Shown in pieces: positions 30,309-39,685 of a stretch of DNA of 64,000 nt. The DNA is from an uncultured Alphaproteobacteria bacterium (lineage in GTDB: Bacteria; Pseudomonadota; Alphaproteobacteria; HIMB59): contig CACLZM010000005.1 in the NCBI GenBank assembly GCA_902611415.1, positions 56,586 to 120,585 on the forward strand, in the 5' to 3' direction. Made by a program: the position numbers and the translations under genes. The notes under the pieces were generated by a model that did not search any database, had not been told where the DNA came from, and worked only from the letters and a program-made list of their open reading frames with translations. The first letter of the stretch is position 1. Each line of letters begins with the position of its first letter.

Positions 30309-30616
30309 TGATTAAAAAATACAAAAAAGGTGATGAAGTTATCGTGAGAGTCGGTAAAGACAAAGGTAAGATAGGAAAGATTTCAAAAATCATAAACTCT
30401 GCAGATAAAGTTGTGATATCTGGTGTTAACATAAGTAAAAAACATCAGAAGCCATCTCAAGAGTCTAAAGGGGGTATTGTTGACAAAGAAATGCCAATTC
30501 ATATTTCAAATATTTTGGCTTATGACTCGAAATCTAAAAAATCTTCTAAAGTAGGTTTCAAAATTGAAAGTGGAAAAAAAATTAGAATTTTAAAATCATC
30601 AGGAGATAAATACTAA
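30308..30616 (+). CDS. rplX: 50S ribosomal protein L24
   Basis: 102 residues; assembly initiator with a KOW motif (YKKGDEVIVRVGKDKGKIGKI, residues 4-24). The RPSQESKGGIVDKEMPIHISN-like segment (KPSQESKGGIVDKEMPIHIS) is conserved. The rplX-rplE junction, where S8 represses the spc operon in E. coli, is compressed to a one-base overlap. Confidence 0.97.
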   Translation: MIKKYKKGDEVIVRVGKDKGKIGKISKIINSADKVVISGVNISKKHQKPSQESKGGIVDKEMPIHISNILAYDSKSKKSSKVGFKIESGKKIRILKSSGDKY

Positions 30617-31152
30617 TGACAAATTCAGTTCAAGAACTTTTCAATGTCTCTGACCAGTTAGCCAAAAATCTAGAAATATCTCATAAGCTTGCTGTACCAA
30701 AAATATCAAAAATAGTAATCAATGCGGGTATCGGAGCTATTAAAGAGGATAATAAAGCTATTGAAAAAATAAAAAAAGATTTATCTCTTATAACCGGTCA
30801 ATCACCAGTCGTTAGATTGTCCAAAAAAGCCATTGCCTCTTTTAAAGTTAGAAAAGGAATGCCAGTAGGGCTTTCTGTTACTCTCAGAAAAAATATGATG
30901 ATGGAGTTTTATGATAGACTTGTAAATATTGCTATGCCTCGTATTAAAGACTTCAGAGGTTATAACAAAAAGTCATTTGATGGCCAAGGTAACATTACAA
31001 TAGGTATTAAAGATCATATTATTTTTCCTGAAATTAGCGTTGAAAATGTTGAAAATATCTTCGGTTTTGATATCACTATTGCCACTTCTGCAAATAATGA
31101 CAAAGAGGGGTATGAACTTTTAAAATTAATGAATTTTCCATTTCTGAATTAA
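30616..31152 (+). CDS. rplE: 50S ribosomal protein L5
   Basis: 178 residues; binds 5S r[46 protein letters not shown] and [24 protein letters not shown] are canonical. Two bases separate it from rpsN. Confidence 0.98.
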   Translation: MTNSVQELFNVSDQLAKNLEISHKLAVPKISKIVINAGIGAIKEDNKAIEKIKKDLSLITGQSPVVRLSKKAIASFKVRKGMPVGLSVTLRKNMMMEFYDRLVNIAMPRIKDFRGYNKKSFDGQGNITIGIKDHIIFPEISVENVENIFGFDITIATSANNDKEGYELLKLMNFPFLN

Positions 31153-31154
31153 CC

Positions 31155-31460
31155 ATGGCAAAACAAAGCGCAATACAAAAAAATATAAATAGAAAAACAC
31201 TGATCGATAGACTCAGTGAAAAAAGAAAAAAATTAAAAAGTCTCTTATCTAATAAAGATTTACCTTTTGAAGAAAGAGTAAAAATACAAATGAAACTTGA
31301 GTCATTACCTAGAAATTCATCTAGAATAAGATACAGAAACAGATGTTTCCTATCTGGTAGGCCTCGTGGTGTTTATAGTAAATTTAATTTATCTAGAATA
31401 GCTATTAGAGATATGGCTGGTAAGGGTCAAATACCAGGTTTAACGAAAGCGAGTTGGTAG
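31155..31460 (+). CDS. rpsN: 30S ribosomal protein S14 (zinc-free form)
   Basis: 101 residues, the longer form lacking the CxxC zinc motifs. The C-terminal [41 protein letters not shown] is highly conserved. One base separates it from rpsH. Confidence 0.98.
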   Translation: MAKQSAIQKNINRKTLIDRLSEKRKKLKSLLSNKDLPFEERVKIQMKLESLPRNSSRIRYRNRCFLSGRPRGVYSKFNLSRIAIRDMAGKGQIPGLTKASW

Positions 31461-31461
31461 T

Positions 31462-31848
31462 ATGAGTGACACTCTAGCAGATATGATTACTAGAATAAGA
31501 AATGGCCAAAAAGCCAATAAAGTTTCAGTTAATGCGATATTTTCAAAATTAAATGTTAATGTTTGTGATGTGTTAAAAAAAGAGGGATATATTGAAAACT
31601 TTGAAATTCTAGGTGACACAAAGAAAGATATATCAATTACACTCAAATATTACAAAGGCTCACCGTTAATTAATAAAATCGAAAAGATTACAAAACAAGG
31701 ATGCAGAGTTTATAGTTCTGTAGACGAAATTCCTAAGACTATCGGAGGTTTAGGTACCACAATTTTATCAACTTCAATGGGCGTAATGTCTGACTCCGAT
31801 GCAAGGGAAAAAAAATTAGGAGGGGAAGTGCTAATAAGCGTTTTCTAA
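31462..31848 (+). CDS. rpsH: 30S ribosomal protein S8
   Basis: 128 residues; central-domain 16S rRNA protein and, in other bacteria, repressor of the spc operon. DTLADMITRIRNGQ, RVYSSVDEIPKTIGGLGTTILSTSMGVMSDSDAREKKLGGEVLISVF are canonical. Confidence 0.97.
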   Translation: MSDTLADMITRIRNGQKANKVSVNAIFSKLNVNVCDVLKKEGYIENFEILGDTKKDISITLKYYKGSPLINKIEKITKQGCRVYSSVDEIPKTIGGLGTTILSTSMGVMSDSDAREKKLGGEVLISVF

Positions 31849-31851
31849 AAT

Positions 31852-32367
31852 ATGTCAAGATTAGCAAGAAACCCTATTAATATTCCTGAAGATATAAAAG
31901 TTTCTATGAATGATAACGAAATTAATTTTGAAGGTAAGTTGGGAAAATCATCAACTGTTCTTCCTGTTGGAATTAAAGTTGACCATAAAGATAATCTTTT
32001 ACATTTCTCTGGAGAGAATAAAGCACTTCTTGGAACTATTTATGCAAATGTTAAGAATGAAATTATTGGTAATTCAAAAGGATTTGAAAAAAGACTTGAA
32101 TTAATTGGAACTGGATACAAAGCTAATGTTTCTGGAAAAAAGCTCATTTTATCACTTGGTTTTAGTCACGATATCAACTTTGAAATTCCTGAGGGTATTT
32201 CTATAAAAGTTGAAAAAAATATTGTGGTAGTTACTGGTACAAGTAAACAATTAGTTGGTCAAGTTGCAGCTGAAATCAAGTCATTTAGAAAGCCAGAGCC
32301 TTATAAAGGTAAGGGTGTTCGATATGAGGGTGAAAGAATTTACAGAAAAGAAGGTAAGAAAAAATAA
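31852..32367 (+). CDS. rplF: 50S ribosomal protein L6
   Basis: 171 residues; binds near the sarcin-ricin loop. The two repeated alpha/beta domains are recognisable, with LELIGTGYKANVSGKKLILSLGFSH in the centre and EPYKGKGVRYEGERIYRKEGKKK at the end. It overlaps rplR by one base. Confidence 0.97.
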   Translation: MSRLARNPINIPEDIKVSMNDNEINFEGKLGKSSTVLPVGIKVDHKDNLLHFSGENKALLGTIYANVKNEIIGNSKGFEKRLELIGTGYKANVSGKKLILSLGFSHDINFEIPEGISIKVEKNIVVVTGTSKQLVGQVAAEIKSFRKPEPYKGKGVRYEGERIYRKEGKKK

Positions 32368-32714
32368 TGAATAAAGATAAAACTAGAGCTGTTCGTAGAA
32401 AATTAAGAGTTAGAAAAAAATTGAATAATATAAAAAAACATAAACTCTTAGTTTTTAGATCTTCCAAACACATTTACGCTTCAGTATTATCTGAGAGTAA
32501 TGATAAAACACTATGCTCATTTTCTTCAATTAAATTAGAGAAAGCTGAGGGACAAAAAAAACTAGATGTAGCTAAAATCGTTGGCTCAAAAATTGCCGAA
32601 CTAGCTATAGAAAAAGGTATTAAAGAAGTAAAGTTTGATAAAGGGTCATATAAGTATCATGGAAGGCTTAAAGTATTAGCTGATGCTGCAAGAGAAAAGG
32701 GTTTATCGTTTTAA
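32367..32714 (+). CDS. rplR: 50S ribosomal protein L18
   Basis: 115 residues; binds 5S rRNA together with L5. [29 protein letters not shown] and [26 protein letters not shown] are conserved (usual block is FDRGGYLYHGRVKALAD). It overlaps rpsE by one base. Confidence 0.96.
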   Translation: MNKDKTRAVRRKLRVRKKLNNIKKHKLLVFRSSKHIYASVLSESNDKTLCSFSSIKLEKAEGQKKLDVAKIVGSKIAELAIEKGIKEVKFDKGSYKYHGRLKVLADAAREKGLSF

Positions 32715-33226
32715 TGATAGAAAATAATACAAATAAAGAATTAATAGAAAAGCTTATTTCAGTTAGAAGAGTATCTAAAGTTGTTAAAGGTGGAAGAAGA
32801 TTTGGATTTGCTGCCCTTGTTGTAAGTGGTGATGGACAAGGTAGAGTTGGTTTTGGATCAGGAAAAGCTAAAGAAGTACCTGAAGCTATTAGAAAAGCCT
32901 CTGAAGAGGCCAAAAAAACAATGGTTAGAATTCCTTTAAGAGAGGGTAGGACTATTCACCATGACGTAAAAGCCAAATTTTCCTCAAGCACAGTAATTTT
33001 AAGATCTGCTCCAAAAGGAACAGGTATAATATCTGGTGGTCCATCTAGAGCTATTTTTGAGGCATTGGGCATTTCGGATGTTGTATCTAAAGCTATTGGA
33101 ACAAAAAATCCACACAATATTGTTCGATCAACAATTAAAGCTTTAAAAAGTATCAATACACCAAAATCAGTGTCTGCCAGAAGAAGCATAGAGATAAATT
33201 CTGTAATTAGTAAAAGAGAAAACTAA
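32714..33226 (+). CDS. rpsE: 30S ribosomal protein S5
   Basis: 170 residues; acts in decoding fidelity. [45 protein letters not shown] is canonical. Its stop is two bases before the rplO ATG, so the L30 gene (rpmD) that usually lies between them is missing. Confidence 0.98.
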   Translation: MIENNTNKELIEKLISVRRVSKVVKGGRRFGFAALVVSGDGQGRVGFGSGKAKEVPEAIRKASEEAKKTMVRIPLREGRTIHHDVKAKFSSSTVILRSAPKGTGIISGGPSRAIFEALGISDVVSKAIGTKNPHNIVRSTIKALKSINTPKSVSARRSIEINSVISKREN

Positions 33227-33228
33227 GA

Positions 33229-33663
33229 ATGATAAATCAAATCTCAAAACAACGCCAAACAAATAGAAAAAGAAAAGGTAAAGGAATTGGTTCTGGATTA
33301 GGAAAAACAGCTGGTAGGGGGCACAAAGGGCAAAAATCTAGGTCAGGTGTTGCTGTTAGAAATTTTGAGGGTGGTCAAATGCCTATTTATAGAAAAACCC
33401 CAAAAAGAGGTTTTAATTCATTAAAAAAAATAAATCCTAAATTTTTAACTTTGTCTTTAGTAAGTTTTAATAAATTTAAAGAAAACTCTTTAATAGATAA
33501 TAACTTTTTAATACAAGAGGGTTTCTTAAAAAAGAAAGATCATAAAAAATCAATTAAACTAATCGACTCAATTCAGTTTAAAAAGAAACTTCAATTTAAA
33601 AATTTTAAGGTTACTCCTGGTGCAAAAAAAAGAATAGAAGAACTAGGTGGATCTACATCATAA
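33229..33663 (+). CDS. rplO: 50S ribosomal protein L15
   Basis: 144 residues. The glycine- and arginine-rich N-terminus [28 protein letters not shown] and [14 protein letters not shown] are canonical; the C-terminal half is lysine-rich and diverged. It follows rpsE directly and precedes secY by nine bases. Confidence 0.97.
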   Translation: MINQISKQRQTNRKRKGKGIGSGLGKTAGRGHKGQKSRSGVAVRNFEGGQMPIYRKTPKRGFNSLKKINPKFLTLSLVSFNKFKENSLIDNNFLIQEGFLKKKDHKKSIKLIDSIQFKKKLQFKNFKVTPGAKKRIEELGGSTS

Positions 33664-33672
33664 TTTTAGATT

Positions 33673-35001
33673 ATGAATATAAAAGTACCAAATATTGACT
33701 ATAGCGAAGCAATAAAAAGCTCAGGTTTATTTAAAAAATTAGGTTTTGTTTTATTTGCAATAGCCGTTTATCGTCTTGGAACATATATCCCTGTCCCTGG
33801 TATAAACTCAGCAGTTTTAGAACAAATATTTGAACAGCATCGTGGGGGAATTTTAGGAATATTCGATATGTTTTCTGGTGGAGCTTTAATGCGTATGTCC
33901 ATATTTACGTTAGGGGTTATGCCATATATTTCAGCATCTATTATAATGACACTAATGCAGTCATCCTTTGATAGTTTAAAAGCTCTTAAAGAACAGGGTA
34001 CTCAAGGTAGGAAAAAAATTCAACAATACACAAGATATTTAACAATAGTTTTAGGACTTTTCCAAAGTTACGGTATTTCAAATGGTATACTAAATTTATC
34101 AGATACAGTAGATCCAACCTTAGGAAGTGTAGCTTTCTTTCAAATTTCTGCTGTCATAACAATGACATCTGGAACTATATTTTTAATGTGGCTGGGTGAA
34201 CAGATAACTGAAAATGGATTTGGAAGTGGAATTTCAATTATAATCTTCTCAGGTATTGTAGCCAATCTTCCTTTTGCTATTTTCAACACATTTGAACTTG
34301 GAAGAACTGGAGCTCTATCTGCTATTGCAATTATATCAATAATTTTTTTACTTCTCATATTAATAGTAATAATTGTATTTATTGAAAGAGCTCAAAGAAG
34401 GTTATTAGTTCAATACCCTAAACGCCAAGTAGGGAATAAAGTATTTGGTGGTCAATCTTCTTATTTACCAATAAAAATAAATATTTCTGGTGTTATCCCA
34501 GCTATTTTTGCTTCATCATTGTTATTATTTCCTAATACTATTTCTAATTTTTCACCTGAAAGTTCTGGTTTCTTATCTAGTTTAGGATTTTACTTATCTC
34601 ATGGAAAACCACTTTACATGGCGTTTTTCTTTGGCCTGATTGTTTTCTTTGCATTTTTTTATACCAGTATTGTTTTTAACCCTAAAGAACAGGCAGAAAA
34701 TTTAAGAAATAATGGAGGTTTTGTATTAGGTTACAGACCAGGTGAGCAAACAGCTACTTATTTAGAACACGTTATTTATCGGCTAACTTTTGTAGGCGCT
34801 ATTTATTTAGGTTTAATTGCCTTAATTCCTGAATTTTTAATCGCTAGGCTATCAGTTCCTTTTTACTTAGGTGGAACAAGTCTTTTAATAGTCGTTATTG
34901 TTGCAATGGATTTCTTTTCACAGATTCAAACACAACTATTTTCTTCTCAATATGAAAAATTATTAAGTAAAAATAAAATTTATAAAAGTAAATGGTTATA
35001 G
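33673..35001 (+). CDS. secY: Preprotein translocase channel subunit SecY
   Basis: 442 residues, about ten membrane helices; forms the protein-conducting channel with SecE. YRLGTYIPVPGI and the plug region GGILGIFDMFSGGAL (residues about 57-71) are typical, as are VYIERAQRR-like VFIERAQRRLLVQYPKRQ and the C-terminal RPGEQTATYLEHVIYRLTFVGA. It overlaps adk by ten bases. Confidence 0.98.
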   Translation: MNIKVPNIDYSEAIKSSGLFKKLGFVLFAIAVYRLGTYIPVPGINSAVLEQIFEQHRGGILGIFDMFSGGALMRMSIFTLGVMPYISASIIMTLMQSSFDSLKALKEQGTQGRKKIQQYTRYLTIVLGLFQSYGISNGILNLSDTVDPTLGSVAFFQISAVITMTSGTIFLMWLGEQITENGFGSGISIIIFSGIVANLPFAIFNTFELGRTGALSAIAIISIIFLLLILIVIIVFIERAQRRLLVQYPKRQVGNKVFGGQSSYLPIKINISGVIPAIFASSLLLFPNTISNFSPESSGFLSSLGFYLSHGKPLYMAFFFGLIVFFAFFYTSIVFNPKEQAENLRNNGGFVLGYRPGEQTATYLEHVIYRLTFVGAIYLGLIALIPEFLIARLSVPFYLGGTSLLIVVIVAMDFFSQIQTQLFSSQYEKLLSKNKIYKSKWL

Positions 35002-35546
35002 TATTTATTGGCCCTCCTGGTTGCGGTAAGGGCACTCAAGCAAACATTTTAAAAGAAAGTTTATTACCTGATCTGAATATTTTAACTGTCAGTTCTCTTT
35101 TGAAAGAGAAATCTCAAGATGAAAGTATTCTTGGAAAAGATATTAAAAATAAAATGGATAATGGTGACTTAATTGAGGATACAATTGTCATTTCAGTGTT
35201 AAAAGAAAAAGTAAACACCTTGTCAAATGAGCAGATTTTGATTGATGGTTTTCCCAGAAGTTCAATTCAAGCTGACTCACTTCTTGAAATATTTGAGAAC
35301 AAAGATTTAAATATTATTAATTTTGATGTTGATGATGAACAACTTCTTCAGAGGATTAAAAAAAGATCTATGGAAGAGTCTAGGGCAGATGATAGTTTCT
35401 TTGAAAAGAGACTGTTAATTTATAAAAAATCTCACCTTGAAATATTAAATTCACTTAAAAAAAATTATCCGGTTACTGATATTCAAGCTAACGATGAAAT
35501 TAGTACTGTAACTGCTAAAATCGTTGATAAACTTGGATTAAATTAA
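34992..35546 (+). CDS. adk: Adenylate kinase (short form)
   Basis: Catalyses AMP + ATP to 2 ADP. 184 residues with the P-loop GPPGCGKGTQ (7-16), the NMP-binding LIDGFPRSSIQA and the C-terminal RADD block. The LID domain is of the short type with no zinc-finger insertion, as in many alphaproteobacteria. The start ATG lies inside the end of secY; the 61-base gap after it contains a candidate promoter for rpsM. Confidence 0.95.
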   Translation: MVIVFIGPPGCGKGTQANILKESLLPDLNILTVSSLLKEKSQDESILGKDIKNKMDNGDLIEDTIVISVLKEKVNTLSNEQILIDGFPRSSIQADSLLEIFENKDLNIINFDVDDEQLLQRIKKRSMEESRADDSFFEKRLLIYKKSHLEILNSLKKNYPVTDIQANDEISTVTAKIVDKLGLN

Positions 35547-35557
35547 GGTAATTTATA

Positions 35558-35586
35558 TTGACTTTTAAATACTTTTTTAATAATTT
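35558..35586 (+). promoter_or_regulatory. Candidate promoter of the alpha operon (rpsM-rpsK-rpoA-rplQ)
   Basis: TTGACT (35558-35563) and TAATTT (35581-35586) are 17 bases apart, in the only gap of any size inside the ribosomal superoperon. The -35 is good and the -10 weak. Transcription would begin near 35593, just ahead of the AGGAG ribosome binding site for rpsM. Confidence 0.4.
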
Positions 35587-35595
35587 CACCAATTC

Positions 35596-35610
35596 AGGAG
35601 ATCTCAATTG
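35596..35610 (+). promoter_or_regulatory. AGGAG ribosome binding site with TTG start of rpsM
   Basis: AGGAG lies seven bases before TTG (35608-35610). TTG is the only in-frame start that yields the canonical S13 N-terminus [10 protein letters not shown]; no ATG or GTG is available. Confidence 0.85.
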
Positions 35611-35985
35611 GCTAGAATAGCAGGTGTAAACCTACCATTAAATAAAAGAGCATTAGTCTCACTAACATATATTCATGGAATAGGCCCTAAGTTCGCTATG
35701 GATATTTTAAAAGCAAATAGTTTAGATCCAACAAAAAGGATAAAAGATTTCTCTGAGGATGAAATCTCAAAAATAAGAAAATCAATAGATGAAAATTATA
35801 CTGTAGAGGGAGATCTTAGAAGAGATGTTTCTCAAAATATTAAAAGACTTAAAGATTTAGGTTGCTATCGTGGTTTAAGACACCGTAAGCAACTCCCTAC
35901 CAGAGGCCAAAGAACACACACAAATGCTAGAACTAGAAAAGGTAAAGCTGTAGCTATTGCAGGAAAGAAAAAAGTAACAAAATAA
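35608..35985 (+). CDS. rpsM: 30S ribosomal protein S13 (TTG start)
   Basis: 125 residues; 30S head protein contacting P-site t[28 protein letters not shown] and the C-terminal [28 protein letters not shown] are canonical, so the TTG start is well supported. It heads the alpha operon. Confidence 0.97.
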   Translation: MARIAGVNLPLNKRALVSLTYIHGIGPKFAMDILKANSLDPTKRIKDFSEDEISKIRKSIDENYTVEGDLRRDVSQNIKRLKDLGCYRGLRHRKQLPTRGQRTHTNARTRKGKAVAIAGKKKVTK

Positions 35986-35986
35986 A

Positions 35987-36385
35987 ATGGCAAAAAACGA
36001 AAAAAAAAACACTGATAAAAAAAAATCAAAAAAAAACTTTGGCCAAAACGGCGTTGTTCACATCAAGAGTTCTTTTAACAACACTATCGTAACAATTTCT
36101 GATTTAAGTGGAAACGCAGTATCATGGTCATCAAGCGGTTCTATGGGTTTCAGAGGCTCAAAGAAATCTACGCCATATGCAGCACAAATTGCTACTGATG
36201 CAGCTGGAAAAAAAGCATATGATATTGGATTAAGAAAACTTGATGTTCTCATGAAAGGACCAGGATCTGGTAGAGAGTCTGCTTTAAGAGCTCTACAAAA
36301 CATAGGATTTATTATTAACAATATTAAAGACGTGACACCGCTTCCACATAATGGATGTCGACCAAAAAAGAAACGAAGAGTATAA
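35987..36385 (+). CDS. rpsK: 30S ribosomal protein S11
   Basis: 132 residues; platform protein near the mRNA exit. [46 protein letters not shown] and [18 protein letters not shown] are canonical. It has a slightly extended lysine-rich N-terminus. One base follows rpsM. Confidence 0.98.
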   Translation: MAKNEKKNTDKKKSKKNFGQNGVVHIKSSFNNTIVTISDLSGNAVSWSSSGSMGFRGSKKSTPYAAQIATDAAGKKAYDIGLRKLDVLMKGPGSGRESALRALQNIGFIINNIKDVTPLPHNGCRPKKKRRV

Positions 36386-36391
36386 AATAAT

Positions 36392-36405
36392 AGGAGTTAA
36401 AATTG
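36392..36405 (+). promoter_or_regulatory. AGGAG ribosome binding site with TTG start of rpoA
   Basis: AGGAG (36392-36396) precedes TTG (36403-36405) by six bases. The TTG gives the expected N-terminus [12 protein letters not shown]; there is no ATG nearby in frame. Confidence 0.82.
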
Positions 36406-37431
36406 ATAGAGAATAATTGGATAACTTTAGTAAAACCTAATAAAGTTGACTATAAAATTAGTGATAATAAAAAATTTGGAACCGTTGTCATTGAGCCTTT
36501 AGAAAAAGGTTTTGGCACAACATTAGGTAACGCTTTAAGAAGAGTACTTCTTTCATCGTTACAAGGCACAGCTATTTCCTCTATAAAAATTAATGGCGTT
36601 CTTCATGAATTTTCAACTATTGAGGGTGTAAGAGAAGATGTAACTGATATAATAATGAATCTAAAAAATGTTACTTTTAATTCCAAAAGTAATCACTCCC
36701 AAAAATTAAGTTTAAATGTTAAAGGTCCAAAGGAAGTTCTTTCCTCAGATTTTGATGAAAATCCTGAGGTAGAAATTATTGATAAAGAAGCAGTTATTAT
36801 GAATGTTGACTCTAATAGAGAAGTAAACTTAGAGATTTTTTTAGATGTTAACAAAGGTTACATATCTGCAGAAAAAAATAAAGACAACGAAAATAAAAGT
36901 GTTGGACAAATTATGCTTGATGCAACATATAGCCCTGTTAAAAGAGTCTCATTTAACGTAGAAAATTCTCGTATCGGCCAAGATACAGAATTTGATAAAC
37001 TTATTTTAGATATTGAAACAAATGGAACTGTATCCCCAGATGATGCTGCCGCTTTAGCAGCCAGAATCCTTCAGGATCAACTGAAGCCATTTATCAACTT
37101 TGAGGAACCTACAGAAGATGAAAGAAAAAAATTAAATACATCTAACGAACCACAGTTTAATAAGAATTTACTTAAGAAAGTTGATGAACTTGAACTATCA
37201 GTTAGATCTGCTAACTGCCTAAAAAATGACAATATTTTTTATATTGGTGATTTAGTTCAAAAAACTGAGGGAGAAATGTTAAGAACGCCTAATTTTGGAA
37301 GAAAATCTCTCGACGAGATAAAAGAGGTTCTATCTTCTATGAGCCTCAGTATGGGAATGGATTTACCTGGCTGGCCACCAGAAAATATAGAAGAGTTATC
37401 AAAAAAGTATGAGGATCCTTTTAAAGTATAA
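36403..37431 (+). CDS. rpoA: RNA polymerase alpha subunit (TTG start)
   Basis: 342 residues; the alpha dimer starts polymerase assembly and its C-terminal domain contacts activators and UP elements. The N-terminal domain has [28 protein letters not shown], and the C-terminal domain has [27 protein letters not shown] and [17 protein letters not shown]. Lower initiation from TTG may balance subunit supply relative to the ribosomal proteins; that is speculation. It overlaps rplQ by one base. Confidence 0.97.
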   Translation: MIENNWITLVKPNKVDYKISDNKKFGTVVIEPLEKGFGTTLGNALRRVLLSSLQGTAISSIKINGVLHEFSTIEGVREDVTDIIMNLKNVTFNSKSNHSQKLSLNVKGPKEVLSSDFDENPEVEIIDKEAVIMNVDSNREVNLEIFLDVNKGYISAEKNKDNENKSVGQIMLDATYSPVKRVSFNVENSRIGQDTEFDKLILDIETNGTVSPDDAAALAARILQDQLKPFINFEEPTEDERKKLNTSNEPQFNKNLLKKVDELELSVRSANCLKNDNIFYIGDLVQKTEGEMLRTPNFGRKSLDEIKEVLSSMSLSMGMDLPGWPPENIEELSKKYEDPFKV

Positions 37432-37787
37432 TGAAACACGGTCTTAAGCAAAGAAAGTTAAATAGAACTTCTTCTCACAGATTATCTTTGCTAAAAAACT
37501 TATCTATTAGTCTTATTAAGCACGAGACTATAACTACAACAACTGAAAAAGCAAAAGAACTAAGACCTTTTATTGAGAAATTGGTAACTAAAGCTAAAAA
37601 TGATAATTTAAGTAATAGAAAATACATCTTGGCCAAGCTTTTTAACAACAAGGAAGCTTGTCAGAAACTTTTTTCTGAAATTTCTAAAGATCAAAAAAGT
37701 AGAAATGGCGGGTATACTCGTATTATCAAAAAAGGTAATAGGTTTGGTGATTTCGCCCATACAAGTATAATTCAGTTCGTAAAATAA
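37431..37787 (+). CDS. rplQ: 50S ribosomal protein L17
   Basis: 118 residues. KHGLKQRKLNRTSSHRLSLLKNLSISLIKHETITTTTEKAKELRPFIEKLVTKAK is canonical, and GGYTRIIKKGNRFGDFA follows. It is the last ribosomal gene of the block, six bases before crcB, with no terminator-like hairpin visible. Confidence 0.97.
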   Translation: MKHGLKQRKLNRTSSHRLSLLKNLSISLIKHETITTTTEKAKELRPFIEKLVTKAKNDNLSNRKYILAKLFNNKEACQKLFSEISKDQKSRNGGYTRIIKKGNRFGDFAHTSIIQFVK

Positions 37788-37793
37788 GAATCA

Positions 37794-38150
37794 ATGTCAT
37801 CTTATTTAGCGCTTGTAATAGGTGCTATATTAGGTTCAAGCTTTCGTTACTTCTTTACTCTTTTAAATTTCAATATTTTAGGGCTACCCGTTGCAACTAT
37901 ATTAGTGAACATTATTGGATCTGCTATGGCAGGTTATTTTTTTAATAAATTTAATGGCGCTCTATATATATTTATTTATATCGGTTTTTTTGGCAGTTTT
38001 ACTACTCTTTCTGCCTTCAATATAGAACTATTTTCATTAGTCTCGGATAAATCTTTTATCAAAGCATTCATATATTTTTCTCTAAATATTTTTATATCTT
38101 TTATTTTCTTTTATTTATTTCATATGATTAGTCTTAGATTTGCAAATTAA
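37794..38150 (+). CDS. crcB: Fluoride exporter CrcB/Fluc
   Basis: A 118-residue, four-helix membrane protein. Fluc family marks are present: GAILGSSFRYF near the N-terminus, TILVNIIGSAMAGYF with the conserved asparagine, and GFFGSFTTLSAFNIE for the pore-lining Thr-Thr-x-Ser track. The family forms dual-topology dimers that release fluoride from the cytoplasm. It follows rplQ by six bases and overlaps rluC by 11, so no fluoride riboswitch can fit ahead of it. Expression would depend on read-through from the ribosomal block. Confidence 0.9.
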   Translation: MSSYLALVIGAILGSSFRYFFTLLNFNILGLPVATILVNIIGSAMAGYFFNKFNGALYIFIYIGFFGSFTTLSAFNIELFSLVSDKSFIKAFIYFSLNIFISFIFFYLFHMISLRFAN

Positions 38151-38952
38151 GATAGATCAAAGTCATAAAAGATTAGATAAGTTTTTATTTCAACATTTTG
38201 AGTCTCTACCTTTATCTTTATTACAAAGGTTAATAAGAAAGTACAAAATAAAAATTAATAACAAAAAATCTAAAGCTAATTCACCATTAATAAAAGGTGA
38301 TATTATATATATATATCATAAATTTGAGATCAATAATCACCTATCAAATACTATAAAACTTACAGAAGATAAAAAAAAGATATTTAAAGATCAAATAATA
38401 TTTCAAAATGATAATTTTATTGTTATTAACAAAATTGATGGATATTCTGTTCAAAGAGGATCTAAAGTATTTATTTCATTAAAAGACATTTATGAAAATG
38501 TCATCGACCATAAATTATATATAGTTCATAGATTAGATAAAGACACTTCAGGGCTCATGCTTTTTGCAAAAAATAGAATTACTGCTAGTAAAATTTCATC
38601 ATTATTTTTAAATAATCAAATAAAAAAATATTATATTTCAGTAACTAATTCTAAATTTAAAAAAAATACTGATACGTTAATTAACTATAATTCCGATATG
38701 AAAGAATTAAAATTAGCTTACAGAAAAATTAAATTAAAGAAACACGATAATTGTTATTTGATTAAATTATTTACAGGAAAAAAACATCAAATTAGACTTC
38801 AATTCTATCTTAATAAAAATCCTATTGTCGGTGATAAAAAGTTTTCTGGAAATAAATTTAATAAACTACTTCTTTGTTCTTATAAAATTATTTTTAAACT
38901 AGATGGGATATTTTATAAATTTAAAATAAATCCTAATAAAATACTTTCATGA
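38140..38952 (+). CDS. rluC: Ribosomal large subunit pseudouridine synthase RluC/RluD family (TTG start)
   Basis: 270 residues. An N-terminal S4 RNA-binding domain (KRLDKFLFQHFESLPLSLLQRLIRK, 10-34) is followed by the RluA-type catalytic domain with VHRLDKDTSGLMLFAK, placing the catalytic aspartate at D133, and GKKHQIRLQF. The family converts uridines of 23S rRNA to pseudouridine. crcB-rluC neighbours are common in alphaproteobacteria, which favours RluC over RluD. The TTG start at 38140 is the only usable one before the S4 domain and overlaps crcB by 11 bases. Its end runs 20 bases into lipB on the other strand. Confidence 0.88.
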   Translation: MQIKIDQSHKRLDKFLFQHFESLPLSLLQRLIRKYKIKINNKKSKANSPLIKGDIIYIYHKFEINNHLSNTIKLTEDKKKIFKDQIIFQNDNFIVINKIDGYSVQRGSKVFISLKDIYENVIDHKLYIVHRLDKDTSGLMLFAKNRITASKISSLFLNNQIKKYYISVTNSKFKKNTDTLINYNSDMKELKLAYRKIKLKKHDNCYLIKLFTGKKHQIRLQFYLNKNPIVGDKKFSGNKFNKLLLCSYKIIFKLDGIFYKFKINPNKILS

Positions 38953-39559
38953 ATTCTTCTTTAAGATCTTGATATATTTTTCCTTTATTAAACTTTATTT
39001 TTAGTTCTTTTAAGCTACTTATATCTTTGGAATTGAGACCGCATGGATCGATTTTTTGAAAATTATCTAAATCAAGATCAAAATTAATTGATAACCCATG
39101 ATGAATTATTCCCTTAGAGTATCTTAAACCAATAAATATTATTTTTTTTAATTCATTATTGTTTTCTACCCACAAACCTCTATTTTTTTCTTTTTTTCTA
39201 TAAAGTTTTATATCACTCCTCTTGAATGCTTTTATACATATGTCTTCTAATGAATTAATGTAATCTATAATATTTTCTTTTCTTTTTTTTAAATTAATTA
39301 AGGGGTATATTACTAATTGGCCAGGGCCATGAAACGTGATTTTACCACCTCTATTAACTTTAATTACTGGGATCTTATTTATTTTATTTATTTTAAATTC
39401 TTTAGGAGTAGAGCTTCCAGCAGTAAAGACACTTTGATGCTCTAAGAACCATATTTCCTCTTCTTTTATATTTTCATACATTTTTTGAATATGTTTATTC
39501 ATCAATTTCGTAACTTCTTGATATTTTTTTTGCCCTTTTAGTTGTTTTATTTCAATCAT
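38933..39559 (-). CDS. lipB: Octanoyl-[acyl-carrier-protein]:protein octanoyltransferase LipB
   Basis: Moves octanoyl groups from acyl carrier protein to lipoyl domains, the first step of lipoate synthesis. The 208 residues contain RGGKITFHGPGQLVIYPLI (70-88), the catalytic lysine K139 in KKIIFIGLR, and the acyl-thioester cysteine C173 in DPCGL, at positions close to those of the E. coli enzyme. It is convergent with rluC (20-base overlap) and diverges from tRNA-Leu. lipA is not in the window. Confidence 0.94.
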   Translation of the reverse strand: MIEIKQLKGQKKYQEVTKLMNKHIQKMYENIKEEEIWFLEHQSVFTAGSSTPKEFKINKINKIPVIKVNRGGKITFHGPGQLVIYPLINLKKRKENIIDYINSLEDICIKAFKRSDIKLYRKKEKNRGLWVENNNELKKIIFIGLRYSKGIIHHGLSINFDLDLDNFQKIDPCGLNSKDISSLKELKIKFNKGKIYQDLKEEFMKVFY

Positions 39560-39583
39560 TCTTTATTAATTAATCTATTAATT

Positions 39584-39671
39584 GCGGACGTGGCGGAACT
39601 GGTAGACGCGCAGCGTTGAGGTCGCTGTGGGATCAAATCCTGTGGAAGTTCGAGTCTTCTCGTCCGCACCA
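39584..39671 (+). tRNA. tRNA-Leu(GAG)
   Basis: An 88-base class II tRNA. The acceptor GCGGACG pairs with CGTCCGC, CCA is encoded, the variable arm is long, and the anticodon loop TTGAGGT gives GAG. The mgtE ATG follows only 14 bases after the 3' end. Confidence 0.95.
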
Positions 39672-39685
39672 TATTTATAATATAA

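Noticed and set aside
37788..37793. Fluoride riboswitch before crcB
   Set aside because: Only six bases separate rplQ and crcB, too few for the aptamer.
37788..38139. Intrinsic terminator after the ribosomal protein block
   Set aside because: No GC-rich hairpin followed by a T run is present; crcB and rluC overlap the block closely. I found no convincing intrinsic terminator anywhere in the window.
39672..39685. Magnesium riboswitch before mgtE
   Set aside because: Only 14 bases lie between tRNA-Leu and mgtE.
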